Assembly: GCF_006838285.1 (NCBI RefSeq) | Contig: NZ_CP038228.1 | Location: forward strand, 1,922,001 to 1,986,000 | Reading direction: 5' to 3' | DNA from: Xanthomonas translucens pv. cerealis | GTDB lineage: Bacteria > Pseudomonadota > Gammaproteobacteria > Xanthomonadales > Xanthomonadaceae | DNA length: 64,000 nucleotides | Shown here: positions 34,870-43,950 of the stretch, one piece after another | Position numbering within the stretch: the stretch's first letter is position 1 | Layout: each line of letters starts with the position of its first letter | Position numbers and translations under genes: made by a program | The notes under the pieces: model-generated | What the model was told of the DNA's origin: nothing | Databases searched by the model: none | Seen by the model: the letters and a program-made list of their open reading frames with translations, nothing else

Positions 34870-35511
34870 TTCATATGCTCAGAAGTGGTTGTAGCTACAT
34901 TGTGGCTCATCTGGGCTTTTAAGTCATTTGCATCCCGGCGTTCCGCCGTCGGGCTCGCGGGCGTTGCCCCGTGCCTCGTACCGAGTCGCGGCCATGCGGC
35001 TTTGATCCCTGATGCCTCCGGCCTTCTCTTCGTTTCTGGCCTGCGCGCGACGCTTGCCCTCCAGGGGATCGGCTAGGCAGCCCATCCCCGCCGCGCCTTG
35101 CTTGGCGCCCCGCGAATGCAGCCGAACAGGTTGCACCTGATCGACCAACAGCCATACAGCTAGGCGTGCCTTGGCACGCAGGGGCGCTCGCCGCGCGGCG
35201 TTGGGTTCCGCGCACCCCTGGCCCATCGGCCGCTGTTCGTCTTTTTCCAGGCCGACGTCGCCAACCGGGGCCGGTGCCGACCAAGCTGTCGAGTGTCAGC
35301 GAAGACGTATCCGGCAGGATTGGGCATGGGGATGGTGGAACATGCGACGCTACGGGTCGTCTCAAAGTGAGCATGGTGTGAGTACAGCAGAACGGTCGAA
35401 CGGCCGCCCTGCTAGACACATCGCGAATCAGCGAATGGCGATGCACAGCCCAATGCCATTATGGCTCGGCGGCGGTTCAAGGGACGACATTAGGTGTGAT
35501 TCAGATGCCCT
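34870..35511. other. 642-nt segment without confident gene
   Basis: This stretch is distinctly more GC-rich than the genes on both sides. Several overlapping frames stay open on both strands, as expected in GC-rich DNA. One 100-codon frame on the minus strand (34924-35226) has an Arg/Ala-rich sequence of the kind commonly called hypothetical in Pseudomonas ICEs. I cannot support it as a real gene. It may be a remnant of other ICE DNA or carry regulatory sites for the defence operon. Confidence 0.5.
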
Positions 35512-35847
35512 TCACTTGCACTGAGCGACCGCCGTAATTTTGTACTTCTCTGTGAAGCTGCGGGGGTTAGAGTTTTCTATGGCACCAACACTCAAGATGG
35601 TGAATCCATTCGGGCAATGCCTTCTGATACTTAGTTCGCACGGCGGAGCTGTAGTATCGTCAAAAGTGTTGCCAGGCTCGTAGCAACTGGCCAAGTACCG
35701 TCCATCATTAGAGCTTTTCTGGCCTAGCCAGTCATCGAAGCGATCCAAGCCGCCTTGTATCGAGGCACAACTAGAAATTGCCACCATAAGAACGGTAGCT
35801 GATATCACTCGGAGAACGTGGAATGGGTTTAGCATTTCCAAGTACAT
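35512..35847 (-). CDS. Small lipoprotein, function unknown
   Basis: Protein of 111 residues with a hydrophobic N-terminal helix ending in AISSC, a lipoprotein box, then a soluble part with four Cys residues. Composition is AT-richer than the chromosome. The family is not recognised. An alternative start lies four codons downstream (MLNPFHVL). It sits 58 nt after the repetitive-protein gene on the same strand and may be co-transcribed with it. Confidence 0.6.
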   Translation of the reverse strand: MYLEMLNPFHVLRVISATVLMVAISSCASIQGGLDRFDDWLGQKSSNDGRYLASCYEPGNTFDDTTAPPCELSIRRHCPNGFTILSVGAIENSNPRSFTEKYKITAVAQCK

Positions 35848-35905
35848 TGGTAGTTAGGGAGCGCCCCCTTGTAAGCAAAGCCCGGGGGCGCGTCACCTTA
35901 GCAAA

Positions 35906-36487
35906 TTAATTTCCCTTAAGTGTGAAGTTGGCGTTAATAGACCAGCTGCTGCTACTGGAGCCAAAGCTCAATGAGGTTTGAAAGCCACCTATCGTCGGTG
36001 AAGACCAATTCGCGTTCCATGCCCCGTCGAAGCCTCTACTAATAGAGGCACTGGCGCCGCTATCGAAGCTGAATGTTGTCCCAACCGAACTGTTTGAAAA
36101 CTCGTAAGAAACAGCGCCGACAGTGACTTTGCCCGAGCCGTTGAGTTCGCCACCGGGAGTGAAAGAAGCGCTGAACTCAAAATGGTCTTGTGTGGTCTTT
36201 AAGCCTACGCTGCCATCCATTGATGTGCCGTTTGTAGACGCCGTACCAAATGCATTTCCTTGCTGGACGGTCACCTCGGCATGGCCGGTCTTTACATTTC
36301 CGTTGAATGTGGCAGTGTCCACCTGCCCCTTGAAATTAGCGCCGACGACGCGCCCATCTTCTCTCAATACATCTGCCTGGAAAGGGATTTCATCCTCAGG
36401 CATGGGGCGTCCTGGCCCATTAGGATTTTTTCCATTGGGGAAAGCGTCTAGATCATTTCGAGTGCGATCTTTATTCGAAGAAGTCAT
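35906..36487 (-). CDS. Gly/Ser/Asn-rich beta-repeat protein, function unknown
   Basis: Protein of 193 residues. A charged, Pro-rich N-terminus (NPNGPGRPMPEDEIPF) is followed by alternating short strands rich in Ser, Thr, Asn and Gly (VDTATFNGNVKTGHAEVTV; FQTSLSFGSSSSSWSINANF), which suggests a beta-solenoid or barrel-like fold. No signal peptide or known motif is seen. The ATG has a perfect GGAGG five bases upstream. It could be a surface or secreted protein; that is only a structural impression. Confidence 0.65.
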   Translation of the reverse strand: MTSSNKDRTRNDLDAFPNGKNPNGPGRPMPEDEIPFQADVLREDGRVVGANFKGQVDTATFNGNVKTGHAEVTVQQGNAFGTASTNGTSMDGSVGLKTTQDHFEFSASFTPGGELNGSGKVTVGAVSYEFSNSSVGTTFSFDSGASASISRGFDGAWNANWSSPTIGGFQTSLSFGSSSSSWSINANFTLKGN

Positions 36488-37657
36488 AACAGCCTCCATA
36501 TTTTTACATTAATAAAAGTGTAGTCAGCGGTCAGAGCATTACAAGAGAATCACTTTCTACAACTTGACCTCCTTTTCTTTTCAAGCGCCAAACCCACCGA
36601 ACAGTGGATTTAAGCCCTTCACACAACAACCATCTCCCCGTATCAAACCAAACAAATTAACTCATAAACAGATATACTTGGGGTATTCCTAAAAAAACCA
36701 GGAGCAGCGCAGTTTACAGCCTCGTAAATCCAGAGTTTGAAACAGGATGACAGCTCACTCTGCAACAACTCGATAAGAAGTATCAGAGGTCTGTTAGCAG
36801 TTTAGAATGAGGCTCCGTATCGGGCTATAGTGCAAGTGTGCTATTGCCAAACGTGGAGCTTCCCTTTAGAGCCAGACATCCGATCAGCGTGTGCAGGCCA
36901 AGCTATTTCGGGGTGGGCTGCTATCGCTGGGTCGTGCCTGGTTGCCGGCATGGGCAAACTGCGGACCTGCTTCTAGCGCCTCATAGACATCAATCGAACA
37001 CTGCTGTTCTTGGCGTGCTACATCATCTGCGTACAGCGGCTTCCAGGTTTTTTAGCCACTCTAGTGTCCGGGATTGAGGGACCCGCATCTAATTTCGCAA
37101 GGTCCTTGGAGTGCAGGGTAGACACCTGCATTTCCGCGCATTGACAGGCAATCGCCAGCGCACAAGACTGGTTCGGCAAACAACTCGGCACGATTGGATT
37201 GAGCGTTGACGACGCAGCGCTTTATTAAGATGCTGCGCAAACTAGCGACGCGGTACCGTTCGTTAAAATTATTCGTCGGCCCGCTCCTATCGCCGAATCT
37301 TTCTTCGGCTTGATCACGAGGAGTTTTGATAATGCACATGCGTCGATATGCTGCCTGCGTTGCGCTGCTTCGGGCGCCATTTATACACGGCGACATTGCT
37401 AAAGTCGCTCCGACGCACCTTTTCCCAATAGGCAGTCAGGCTTATACTCCAAAAGGAAATATAAACGAAAATTGGAATAGTAAAAATTAAAGCGCCCCAG
37501 AAATTAAGGAAAAATCAGCCGTCCTTAAAAAATAAAAATCTAAAAAAAATCATGAAACCGGGCGTAAATTAGAGGCGTAGACTTCACTCAATCTTGGCTC
37601 ATAGCCTCTGGAACGATCGCAATATACTGAGGCACGGGCTAATTTATTAGGCAGAGC
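36488..37657. other. 1.2-kb AT-rich gap with insertion-sequence debris
   Basis: No intact gene is visible. A degenerate transposase fragment lies at about 36940-37075. Near 37255-37330 one frame reads PAPIAESFFGLI, similar to the end of IS3-family OrfB, but too short to be sure. The last 200 nt before the acyl-CoA dehydrogenase gene are strongly AT-rich and should contain the promoter of the five-gene cluster. Confidence 0.55.
36940..37075 (+). pseudogene. Transposase remnant (IS5-like), left flank of the AT-rich cluster
   Basis: One plus-strand frame reads GKLRTCF, a stop, then LIDINRTLLFLACYIICVQRLPG. It parallels the sequence GKLGGKRHPIVDRNGIIPLACSVICAQRLPG seen in the opposite orientation at the other side of the cluster. 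At the DNA level the segment TGCGTACAGCGGCTTCCAGG is nearly the same in both. It is short, frameshifted and not functional. Confidence 0.6.
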
Positions 37658-38836
37658 ATGAGTATTCATCTTCCAAAATTCTTCAGCAGGGACGTCGGCG
37701 AAAAAATACTTTCCAGTCTGGAAAATTGGAAGGACAGTGAAAGTTTGCATGATCCTTTAGTCTGGCGTAAGACTATTCCAGAACTCGCCTCATTGGACTA
37801 CAAGAGCAACCTGCCAGAACAACTGGGCCCATTAAATACCCGTGAACTGATGGAAGCCTTTAAATTCTTTGGGCGCATCAGCCTTGATCTGCGAGACGTT
37901 CCAGGTCTAGGACATGGAAGAGTATTTCTCGCATCAAAGAAGCAAAACAGATTTAGGCTCCAACTCGAAGAAATATCTACTGGAAGGAGTTTTGCTGCAA
38001 TCTGTATAACTGAGGAAGGTGGTGGCTCTGATCTGCATGCCATAAAAACAACTGCGTCACGTACTGCCGACGGCTACGAACTGAATGGGCAGAAAAAATA
38101 TGTCGCTCGCCTCCGGCAGTCAGATGTTTTTATAGTATTTGCTAATGTGAAAGGCGTCGATCAAGGCCTGACCGCTTTCATGATAGAGGAATCAAATCCT
38201 GGGGTCAGGGTGGCAGACATCGAAGCCATGGGTCTTCGCGGTATATCTTGGGGACAGCTCGATCTAGATAGGGTACGAGTACCGGCTAAAAACCGAATAG
38301 GAGGAGAAGGACAAGGGTTTAGCATCTTCTCCACACATTTTTCGTTCTGGCGCTGCGCAATGGCTGCAGCAGCAATAGGTGCCGCGGAAAAAGCGTTAGA
38401 TAAAGCAAAAGAGAGATTGCGAACGCGCTCCGCGTTTTCCGGGCCAATTGGAAGGTTTACCCATTTGCAACAAGATTTTGCAAAACATGCATCGCGACTG
38501 CATATGGCTTGGCTGCTAACCCAGAATACGGCGCGTCGCATCGAACTCAAGCAGTATAGCTATGTAGATGCGGCAATGGCTAAAGCAGAGAGCGTAGAAG
38601 CCTCCCTCGCAGCCGTCCAATGGAGCATGCTTGTGCATGGCGCATATGGATATTCTGCTGACGCTCACCTAGAAAAATCACTACGAGACTTACTTGGGCT
38701 GCGGATTGCAGATGGCACTACCGATGTTCTTCGGGGACAAGTCGCAAGAGGAATCTTGGGCGAAGAATTATATTCTTTGTCTATCGGGCGAGACGTTAAT
38801 TTATTTTCACCAGCACGGGAGCGGCAACTATGGTAA
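37658..38836 (+). CDS. Acyl-CoA dehydrogenase-like flavoprotein
   Basis: Protein of 392 residues with the ACAD fold: CITEEGGGSDLHAIKTTA (flavin-contacting), NGQKKYVA, the beta-barrel domain to about residue 210, and the C-terminal helical domain ending IADGTTDVLRGQVARGILGEE. In classical ACADs the base is Glu in YEGT; the matching position here reads ADGT, an Asp. The enzyme may oxidise an acyl-CoA or acyl-ACP intermediate of a special pathway. It is the first of five AT-rich genes with overlapping or near-overlapping ends. Confidence 0.88.
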   Translation: MSIHLPKFFSRDVGEKILSSLENWKDSESLHDPLVWRKTIPELASLDYKSNLPEQLGPLNTRELMEAFKFFGRISLDLRDVPGLGHGRVFLASKKQNRFRLQLEEISTGRSFAAICITEEGGGSDLHAIKTTASRTADGYELNGQKKYVARLRQSDVFIVFANVKGVDQGLTAFMIEESNPGVRVADIEAMGLRGISWGQLDLDRVRVPAKNRIGGEGQGFSIFSTHFSFWRCAMAAAAIGAAEKALDKAKERLRTRSAFSGPIGRFTHLQQDFAKHASRLHMAWLLTQNTARRIELKQYSYVDAAMAKAESVEASLAAVQWSMLVHGAYGYSADAHLEKSLRDLLGLRIADGTTDVLRGQVARGILGEELYSLSIGRDVNLFSPARERQLW

Positions 38837-39492
38837 TGGATACTTTAAGTTATGAGAAAGCTGTCCAGCATGGCTTACTGCTAGCTGCAGAAGGAGCTTT
38901 AATATCTTCTGATGTGAGAATCGTCCCCAATGAAGACGATGGAGTTAATAGTGGGCCTATCATGATAGGGCGAGGAGCAAAAATAAGATCAGGGGCGCTA
39001 TTGTGCTCGGGTGCTTGCATAGGAGAAAATTCCATCATCGGGCACAACGTCGTTATTCGCGCCCGAGTCAAAATAGGCGCTAATAGCGTGATTTCACATT
39101 TTGTGTGCCTAGAGCGAGACGCCACGATCGGGGACAGCGTCAGAATCTCGGCGCTCACACATATTACCGGGAATTGCTTGATTGGAGATAACGTGCAAAT
39201 TGGTGCAAGAGTGGTAACAGTCAACGATAACGAAATGCGATGGCGCGTTGGAGAAGTATTGCGGGCACCTAAAATACTATCGGGAGCAAGAGTTGGAAGC
39301 GGGACAACTCTGTTAGGTAACGTTACGATTGGCGAAAACGCCTTTATCGGTGCAGGCTCAGTTGTTACGCGAGATATCCCGCCTGGAACGCTTGCCTATG
39401 GAAATCCAGCATACGTCCAGGGTGATCGTCCCCGGGGGGATTGGATCGCGGGCGCAAGTAAATCAATTCCAGAAGATAAAAGGGATTTCTAA
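38830..39492 (+). CDS. Left-handed beta-helix (hexapeptide-repeat) acyltransferase
   Basis: Protein of 220 residues made largely of hexapeptide repeats ([LIV]-G-x4), such as IGENSIIGHNVVIRARVKIGANSVI and LIGDNVQIGARVV, ending with IGENAFIGAGSVVTRDIPPGTLAYGNPA. The catalytic His is probably in GHNVV or SHFVC. Such enzymes acetylate or acylate amino sugars or amino acids. It begins before the dehydrogenase stop (7-base overlap), so it is translated with it. A start two codons later is possible. Confidence 0.88.
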   Translation: MVMDTLSYEKAVQHGLLLAAEGALISSDVRIVPNEDDGVNSGPIMIGRGAKIRSGALLCSGACIGENSIIGHNVVIRARVKIGANSVISHFVCLERDATIGDSVRISALTHITGNCLIGDNVQIGARVVTVNDNEMRWRVGEVLRAPKILSGARVGSGTTLLGNVTIGENAFIGAGSVVTRDIPPGTLAYGNPAYVQGDRPRGDWIAGASKSIPEDKRDF

Positions 39493-39494
39493 TC

Positions 39495-39911
39495 ATGACA
39501 ACGATTGGAGTTTTTGCAAACATTTTAAATGAGCGGCAGGAAGTTCTCTGTGTTCAGAGGAACTACCCGCCATATGGCTGGACCGTCCCAGGAGGCACGC
39601 TTGAAGATGGAGAGTCACCCGAAGACGGGGTTATCAGGGAGGTTTTCGAGGAGACGGGTTACCGAGTTGTCGTTGAAAATCTTGTGGGCATCTATTCAGC
39701 GCCCTTCAAGTCGGATCTTGTTATTTATTTCATGTGCCAGATAGTTGCTAGAGAAGCCTGGCAACCGAATTCGGAAATTGCTGCAGTCGATTTCTTTTCG
39801 GTAGAGAATCTCCCCTCCCCCATGAAAAACAATACACGGATCAGAATACTAGATGCCCACGCCGGAAGAACTGGCGTGTGGAAGACCTTCTCTAAAGAAG
39901 AGCATTCTTGA
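39495..39911 (+). CDS. NUDIX hydrolase
   Basis: Protein of 138 residues with a complete Nudix box GGTLEDGESPEDGVIREVFEETGY, all Mg-binding Glu residues intact. These hydrolases cleave nucleoside diphosphates linked to another group. It starts 2 nt after the acyltransferase stop. In a biosynthetic setting it could remove a nucleotide from an activated sugar or clear a damaged precursor; this is inferred. Confidence 0.88.
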   Translation: MTTIGVFANILNERQEVLCVQRNYPPYGWTVPGGTLEDGESPEDGVIREVFEETGYRVVVENLVGIYSAPFKSDLVIYFMCQIVAREAWQPNSEIAAVDFFSVENLPSPMKNNTRIRILDAHAGRTGVWKTFSKEEHS

Positions 39912-39913
39912 TC

Positions 39914-40513
39914 ATGAAAAATTATTCAGGGAGAAGCGTCGTCTGCTTCGATATTGGCAATGTCCTAGTTGAGTTGGGGCCACCAATTGAATCATGGCTT
40001 GAACCGAGCGACGCCTCGAAGTTTAAGGCACTTCTTCATGATTACAGTATCGGCAACGTAGGCTCGAGTTCTTTTTTCCAGAATCTAAATGCGATCAGCA
40101 GGCATCAAATTAACGAAATTCCTGTCGAGAACTGGTTCACAGAAAAGAGATTGGTCGGCCCTTTTGCCGGGGCGGCAAAACTGTTATCGAAATTGGCCGA
40201 CCAAAAGGTAGAAATCTATCTTTTCTCCAACACAAACGAAACTCACTGGAATCATGTAAAAACTTATTTGCTTGCTCATGACCGTGCTTTTTTATCTTTT
40301 TTGATGAAGAAGAAGAAACCAGATGCTGAAGCTTTTAAGCATGTGGAGCGCTCAATACGCGCATACGGGAAGGACATTATTTTCTTTGATGATTCACCGG
40401 CCAATATCGAAGTGGCTAATCGCATTGGGTGGAATGGGTATTTGGCGGTCGGAAAAAACCCCATTGAAGGGGTTAAAAAAATCCTCAAAGAGCTTCATCG
40501 AATGGATGTTTAA
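39914..40513 (+). CDS. HAD-superfamily hydrolase (YihX-like)
   Basis: Protein of 199 residues. Motif I reads CFDIGNVLVE with the nucleophile Asp but Gly at the usual second Asp position, as in the YihX-type sugar-phosphatase group. Motif II is YLFSNTN, the Lys is in KKKPDAEAF and motif III is IIFFDDSPANIE. It probably dephosphorylates a small phosphate ester. A TTG two codons upstream overlaps the NUDIX stop and is an alternative start. Confidence 0.85.
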   Translation: MKNYSGRSVVCFDIGNVLVELGPPIESWLEPSDASKFKALLHDYSIGNVGSSSFFQNLNAISRHQINEIPVENWFTEKRLVGPFAGAAKLLSKLADQKVEIYLFSNTNETHWNHVKTYLLAHDRAFLSFLMKKKKPDAEAFKHVERSIRAYGKDIIFFDDSPANIEVANRIGWNGYLAVGKNPIEGVKKILKELHRMDV

Positions 40514-40573
40514 TTTCGTAATTCTACATCCTGTTATGCGTCAAAGTAATTTTTATATATAAATGAGCGCATT

Positions 40574-41920
40574 GTGAACGCTGGAGCATTGGCTCACAAG
40601 AGATTTTTAGCCATGTCGGCAATTCTTCTAGGGGTTGCTGTGGCCATTCTTGATGCATCGATGGTCAATACGGCGCTGCCTCGGATTGCTGCTCAATTGG
40701 GAATTCCGAGTGCAGATTCAATTTTTGTTGTTAGCGCCTACCAAGTTTCCATGGTGGCTTCGCTTCTGCTTTTTTCGGCACTCGGTGACATTTTTGGTTA
40801 TAAAGTTATTTATATAATAGGAACGATTGCATTCTCGATCTCGGCATTGGCCTGTTCCGCTGTTTTTTCTTTTGATTACCTTGTATTGATTCGGGCAATT
40901 CAAGGACTGGGAGGTGGTGCGATGGCAGGGGTTAATATTGCCATTATGAGAGGGATGTATCCAGCTCACCTCTTCGGCAGGGCGGTCGGAACAAGCGCAC
41001 TGGTGGTGGCCCTATCATTCTGTGCTGGCCCGTTGATTTCTTCATTGATTCTGTCTTATGGCTCTTGGTCGCTGATTTTCGTCTTGAATTTTTTAATTGG
41101 AGCGACTGCCTGCTTGCTTGCGACCATTTTTCTGCCAAGCCGTCCGCATAAAAATTTGAGTTGCGTTCCTTGGATGGATTTATTGGTCATCATGGCAGGG
41201 CTCTTTCTCATTGCTTTCTCGGTTTCCGCGCTGGGAGTAAGTCGCTACGGAAAGACCAGATTCATAATTAGCGCAACGACTTGCTGCCTTGGTATCGGAA
41301 TTATCCTGTGGAATCCAGGTTCTTTTAAAAAATTTCTCCCTAATCCCTATAGCAAAAAAATATTTATTGTGGCGTCATTTATAACGCTGCTTGCATATAT
41401 GGCCCAGGGGGCCACGCTGATCTCATTGCCCTTCTTTTTCTCCGCGGCAAGCGTTGGAAGGTTGTCTGGGACGGTCTCTGCAATGGTTTTTTGGTCTTTG
41501 TTTTCTGGTTTTTTTTCATACTTCTCGGGGCGCGCTTCGGATGTATTGAATTCGGCTCATTTGCTAGTGATGGGTTTGTTTATTATGTCTATCGGGATAG
41601 CGTTTCTGGCTGCTGTGGGTGCGATACAACCTATGTGGCTTGCGTCGTTATGTGCAGCTATGGCAGGAGCCGGCTTTGGTATATTTCAAACGCCTAACCT
41701 AAAACTGCTGCTGAGCTACAGTTCCGCGCAAGAAAGCGGAAGATCCAACGGCGTTCTAGCTACCGTCAGGTTGCTAGGCCAAATGATTGGTGGCGTCATC
41801 GCAGCCGCTTTCCTGAGTCTTAACTCCCAGCAAGGGGCTCGCTGGGCCCTGATCGCAAGTTCCTTGTGCGCATTTCTTGCCTGTGGCCTCGCCAATTTAC
41901 AGAGGGAAACCAAACCGTAG
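40574..41920 (+). CDS. MFS exporter (DHA2/EmrB-QacA-like)
   Basis: Membrane protein of 448 residues with about 14 hydrophobic segments. It has the LDASMVNTALPRIAAQL start of DHA2 exporters, motif C-like sequence ALSFCAGPLI, and an RAIQGLGGGAMAG segment. It starts at a GTG (an ATG lies 13 codons downstream). As the last gene of the AT-rich cluster it most likely exports the cluster product or gives self-resistance. The C-terminus borders the transposase remnant directly. Confidence 0.88.
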   Translation: MNAGALAHKRFLAMSAILLGVAVAILDASMVNTALPRIAAQLGIPSADSIFVVSAYQVSMVASLLLFSALGDIFGYKVIYIIGTIAFSISALACSAVFSFDYLVLIRAIQGLGGGAMAGVNIAIMRGMYPAHLFGRAVGTSALVVALSFCAGPLISSLILSYGSWSLIFVLNFLIGATACLLATIFLPSRPHKNLSCVPWMDLLVIMAGLFLIAFSVSALGVSRYGKTRFIISATTCCLGIGIILWNPGSFKKFLPNPYSKKIFIVASFITLLAYMAQGATLISLPFFFSAASVGRLSGTVSAMVFWSLFSGFFSYFSGRASDVLNSAHLLVMGLFIMSIGIAFLAAVGAIQPMWLASLCAAMAGAGFGIFQTPNLKLLLSYSSAQESGRSNGVLATVRLLGQMIGGVIAAAFLSLNSQQGARWALIASSLCAFLACGLANLQRETKP

Positions 41921-41929
41921 GCGCATGGG

Positions 41930-42090
41930 CTTAGAGTGGCTAGCAAAACCCTGGAAGCCGCTGAGCGCAGATGACGCTGCACGCCAAGGGAATGATGCCA
42001 TTGCGGTCGACGATCGGATGCCGCTTGCCGCCGAGCTTACCGCGATCGGTCGGATTAGGGCCGACGCCTCCTGAGCCTTCGGAACCTACA
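41930..42090 (-). pseudogene. Transposase remnant (IS5/IS427-like), right flank of the AT-rich cluster
   Basis: On the minus strand one frame reads GSGGVGPNPTDRGKLGGKR followed by HPIVDRNGIIPLA, the GPNPTDRGKxGxKRH signature of the DDE domain of IS5-group transposases. Frames break on both sides. It lies 10 nt after the MFS stop and is oriented opposite to the left remnant, so together they bracket the five-gene cluster. Confidence 0.75.
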
Positions 42091-42374
42091 TTTCTCTGCC
42101 CAGAAAGTCTTCAGCTTTAGCGGAGTCATCGTCGCAGCGTCGACCGCTTCGCCGAAAATCTGCGCGTGAAGCGCCGCGTAGAGATTGAGGTTGGCTTAAG
42201 GCTGGCAGGACAAGAAATATCAGCTTGGTGCTCTCAGTCTTCGCGGTGGCCACAGTCGTGGCTTGCGCGGCATGCTCATGCGGGACACGTCACTGCGTAG
42301 AACACCCCTCTGGCGTCGGATTGGGAGCGACACGCACCCGTCTCAAACAATCCATAGCACATCACTGCTGGATA

Positions 42375-42758
42375 CTATCTCGATATATCAGGATGCCAAA
42401 ACAGAATGAGATGCTTGGGTTTTTTTCCATCCAACGGGCATTGAACTGTCGCTGTTCCATCCTGCGTGCATAGTGAAACCATGGGTGTATCAGACCATAT
42501 CGAATCGGCCTTGATGGATTTGACGTCCCCCATAACGTTGGAACCGTGACCTCTGATATCGAGCGTGTTGTTTCTCGTTGGTCGAGGGCTGGCTAAGTCT
42601 TGTCCGTCCACCCGGTAGGCATAACGACACAACGGCCCTTGGTGGGGCAACAACGCGAGCCGATGTCCAGAAGGATGTCCATAGGGCAGCCGCGTGACGG
42701 TTTCCAGCATGTATGCGGGATTGCAGAGATTGCATTTGCGATGTCTTTCCGCAGCCAT
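42375..42758 (-). CDS. Possible small protein upstream of alpA, uncertain
   Basis: A 127-codon frame starting MAAERHRKCNLCNPAY with an N-terminal CxxC pair. It diverges from alpA. No family is recognised, and the C-terminal part runs into the AT-rich junction. It may be a degenerate ICE gene or chance. The rest of 42,090-42,815 shows no gene. Confidence 0.3.
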   Translation of the reverse strand: MAAERHRKCNLCNPAYMLETVTRLPYGHPSGHRLALLPHQGPLCRYAYRVDGQDLASPRPTRNNTLDIRGHGSNVMGDVKSIKADSIWSDTPMVSLCTQDGTATVQCPLDGKKPKHLILFWHPDISR

Positions 42759-42815
42759 GTCTATTGAATAGGGGTCACGCCAACAAACGCCACTGAGCGT
42801 TCAGGAGTGACCACC

Positions 42816-43028
42816 ATGTTGCAAACACCGGTACTGCAACCGAACGAGCGCCGCATCCTGCGGCTCAGTGAAGTCGAAGCGAAGTCTGGTTTCAAGCGCG
42901 CTCACATCTACAACCTGATGAAAAAGCGTCAGTTCCCACAGGCGCGGCGCCTCGGCGTACGGGCTGTGGGCTGGGATTCGGTCGAGATCGATCAGTGGAT
43001 CGCCGAACGCCTCAATAACCGAACCTGA
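42816..43028 (+). CDS. AlpA-family transcriptional regulator
   Basis: Small DNA-binding protein of 70 residues. LRLSEVEAKSGFKRAHIYNLMKKRQFPQARRLGVRAVGWDSVEIDQWI is the MerR-like helix-turn-helix of AlpA/phage excisionase-type activators. CAGGAG precedes the ATG by 8 nt; an in-frame GTG three codons upstream overlaps that site. In ICEs of this class AlpA-like genes stand before parA and are thought to control excision or partition genes. Confidence 0.9.
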   Translation: MLQTPVLQPNERRILRLSEVEAKSGFKRAHIYNLMKKRQFPQARRLGVRAVGWDSVEIDQWIAERLNNRT

Positions 43029-43074
43029 TCCTCTCTCCTCCTCGGATTTTCCCATCCTTTAGACGGAGAGCACC

Positions 43075-43950
43075 ATGCAGGTTGTATCCATCATCTCGAC
43101 CAAGGGCGGCGTTGGCAAAACGACCACGGCCGCCAATCTCGGCGGGCTCGCCGCAGACGCGGGACTGCGCGTGTTGCTGCTCGACCTCGACGTGCAGCCC
43201 ACGCTTTCCTCTTATTATGAACTGGCCCACCGCGCACCCTGCGGCATCTATGAGTTGCTGGCCTTCAATGAACGCGACCTCGGCCGACTCGTGTCCCGCA
43301 CCATCATCGCAGGTCTGGACTTGGTGCTCTCGAATGACCATCGAGGTGAACTGAACACCTTGCTCTTGCATGCTCCAGATGGACGCCTGCGGCTGCGCCA
43401 CATGCTGCCGGCGCTGGCACCACTTTATGACCTGGTGCTGATCGATACGCAGGGCGCGCGTTCGGTGCTGCTGGAGATGGCAGTGTTGGCCTCCAACCTA
43501 GCACTGTCGCCCGTCACTCCGGAAATCCTTGCGGCCCGTGAGTTGCGGCGTGGCACCATGCAGTTGCTGGAGGACATCGCTCCGTATCGACACCTCGGCA
43601 TCGAACCGCCTCCGCTGCACCTGCTTATCAATCGAGTCCATTCCGTATCCATCAACGCGCGGCTGATCCAACAGGCGCTGCGCGACCTGTTTCAAAACCA
43701 TGCTGGCATTCGCGTGCTGGGTACCAACGTGCCAGCCATTGAAGCCTATCCCCGCGCCGCTACCCGTGGTCTGCCGGTGCATCGCGTCGAGCATCGCCAG
43801 CCACCGGGCAGAATTGCGCCCGCCGCGCTCGACACCATGCGCACGCTCGCCGGGGAGCTGTTCCCTGAGTGGCAAGACAAATTTATCCAAGTCTCCGGCC
43901 GTCCAGCGCGTCCTCTTGAAACTGGGAGGCCCCATGGCGAACGTACATGA
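43075..43950 (+). CDS. parA: ParA/Soj-family ATPase
   Basis: ATPase of 291 residues with the deviant Walker A KGGVGKTT (residues 10-17), switch I DLDVQPTLSS and Walker B LVLIDTQG. In PAPI-1 the Soj homologue is needed to keep the excised circle. ACGGAGAG precedes the ATG. The C-terminus is longer than in chromosomal ParA and overlaps the next gene by 17 bases. Confidence 0.93.
   Translation: MQVVSIISTKGGVGKTTTAANLGGLAADAGLRVLLLDLDVQPTLSSYYELAHRAPCGIYELLAFNERDLGRLVSRTIIAGLDLVLSNDHRGELNTLLLHAPDGRLRLRHMLPALAPLYDLVLIDTQGARSVLLEMAVLASNLALSPVTPEILAARELRRGTMQLLEDIAPYRHLGIEPPPLHLLINRVHSVSINARLIQQALRDLFQNHAGIRVLGTNVPAIEAYPRAATRGLPVHRVEHRQPPGRIAPAALDTMRTLAGELFPEWQDKFIQVSGRPARPLETGRPHGERT

Noticed and set aside
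34924..35226. 100-codon minus-strand frame in the GC-rich patch
   Set aside because: Arg/Ala-rich, no clear ribosome site, overlapping open frames on both strands; kept only as a remark.
39914..40513. HAD protein considered as FkbH of a methoxymalonyl-ACP pathway together with the acyl-CoA dehydrogenase
   Set aside because: It is too short, has no FkbH C-terminal domain, and no ACP or hydroxyacyl dehydrogenase is nearby.
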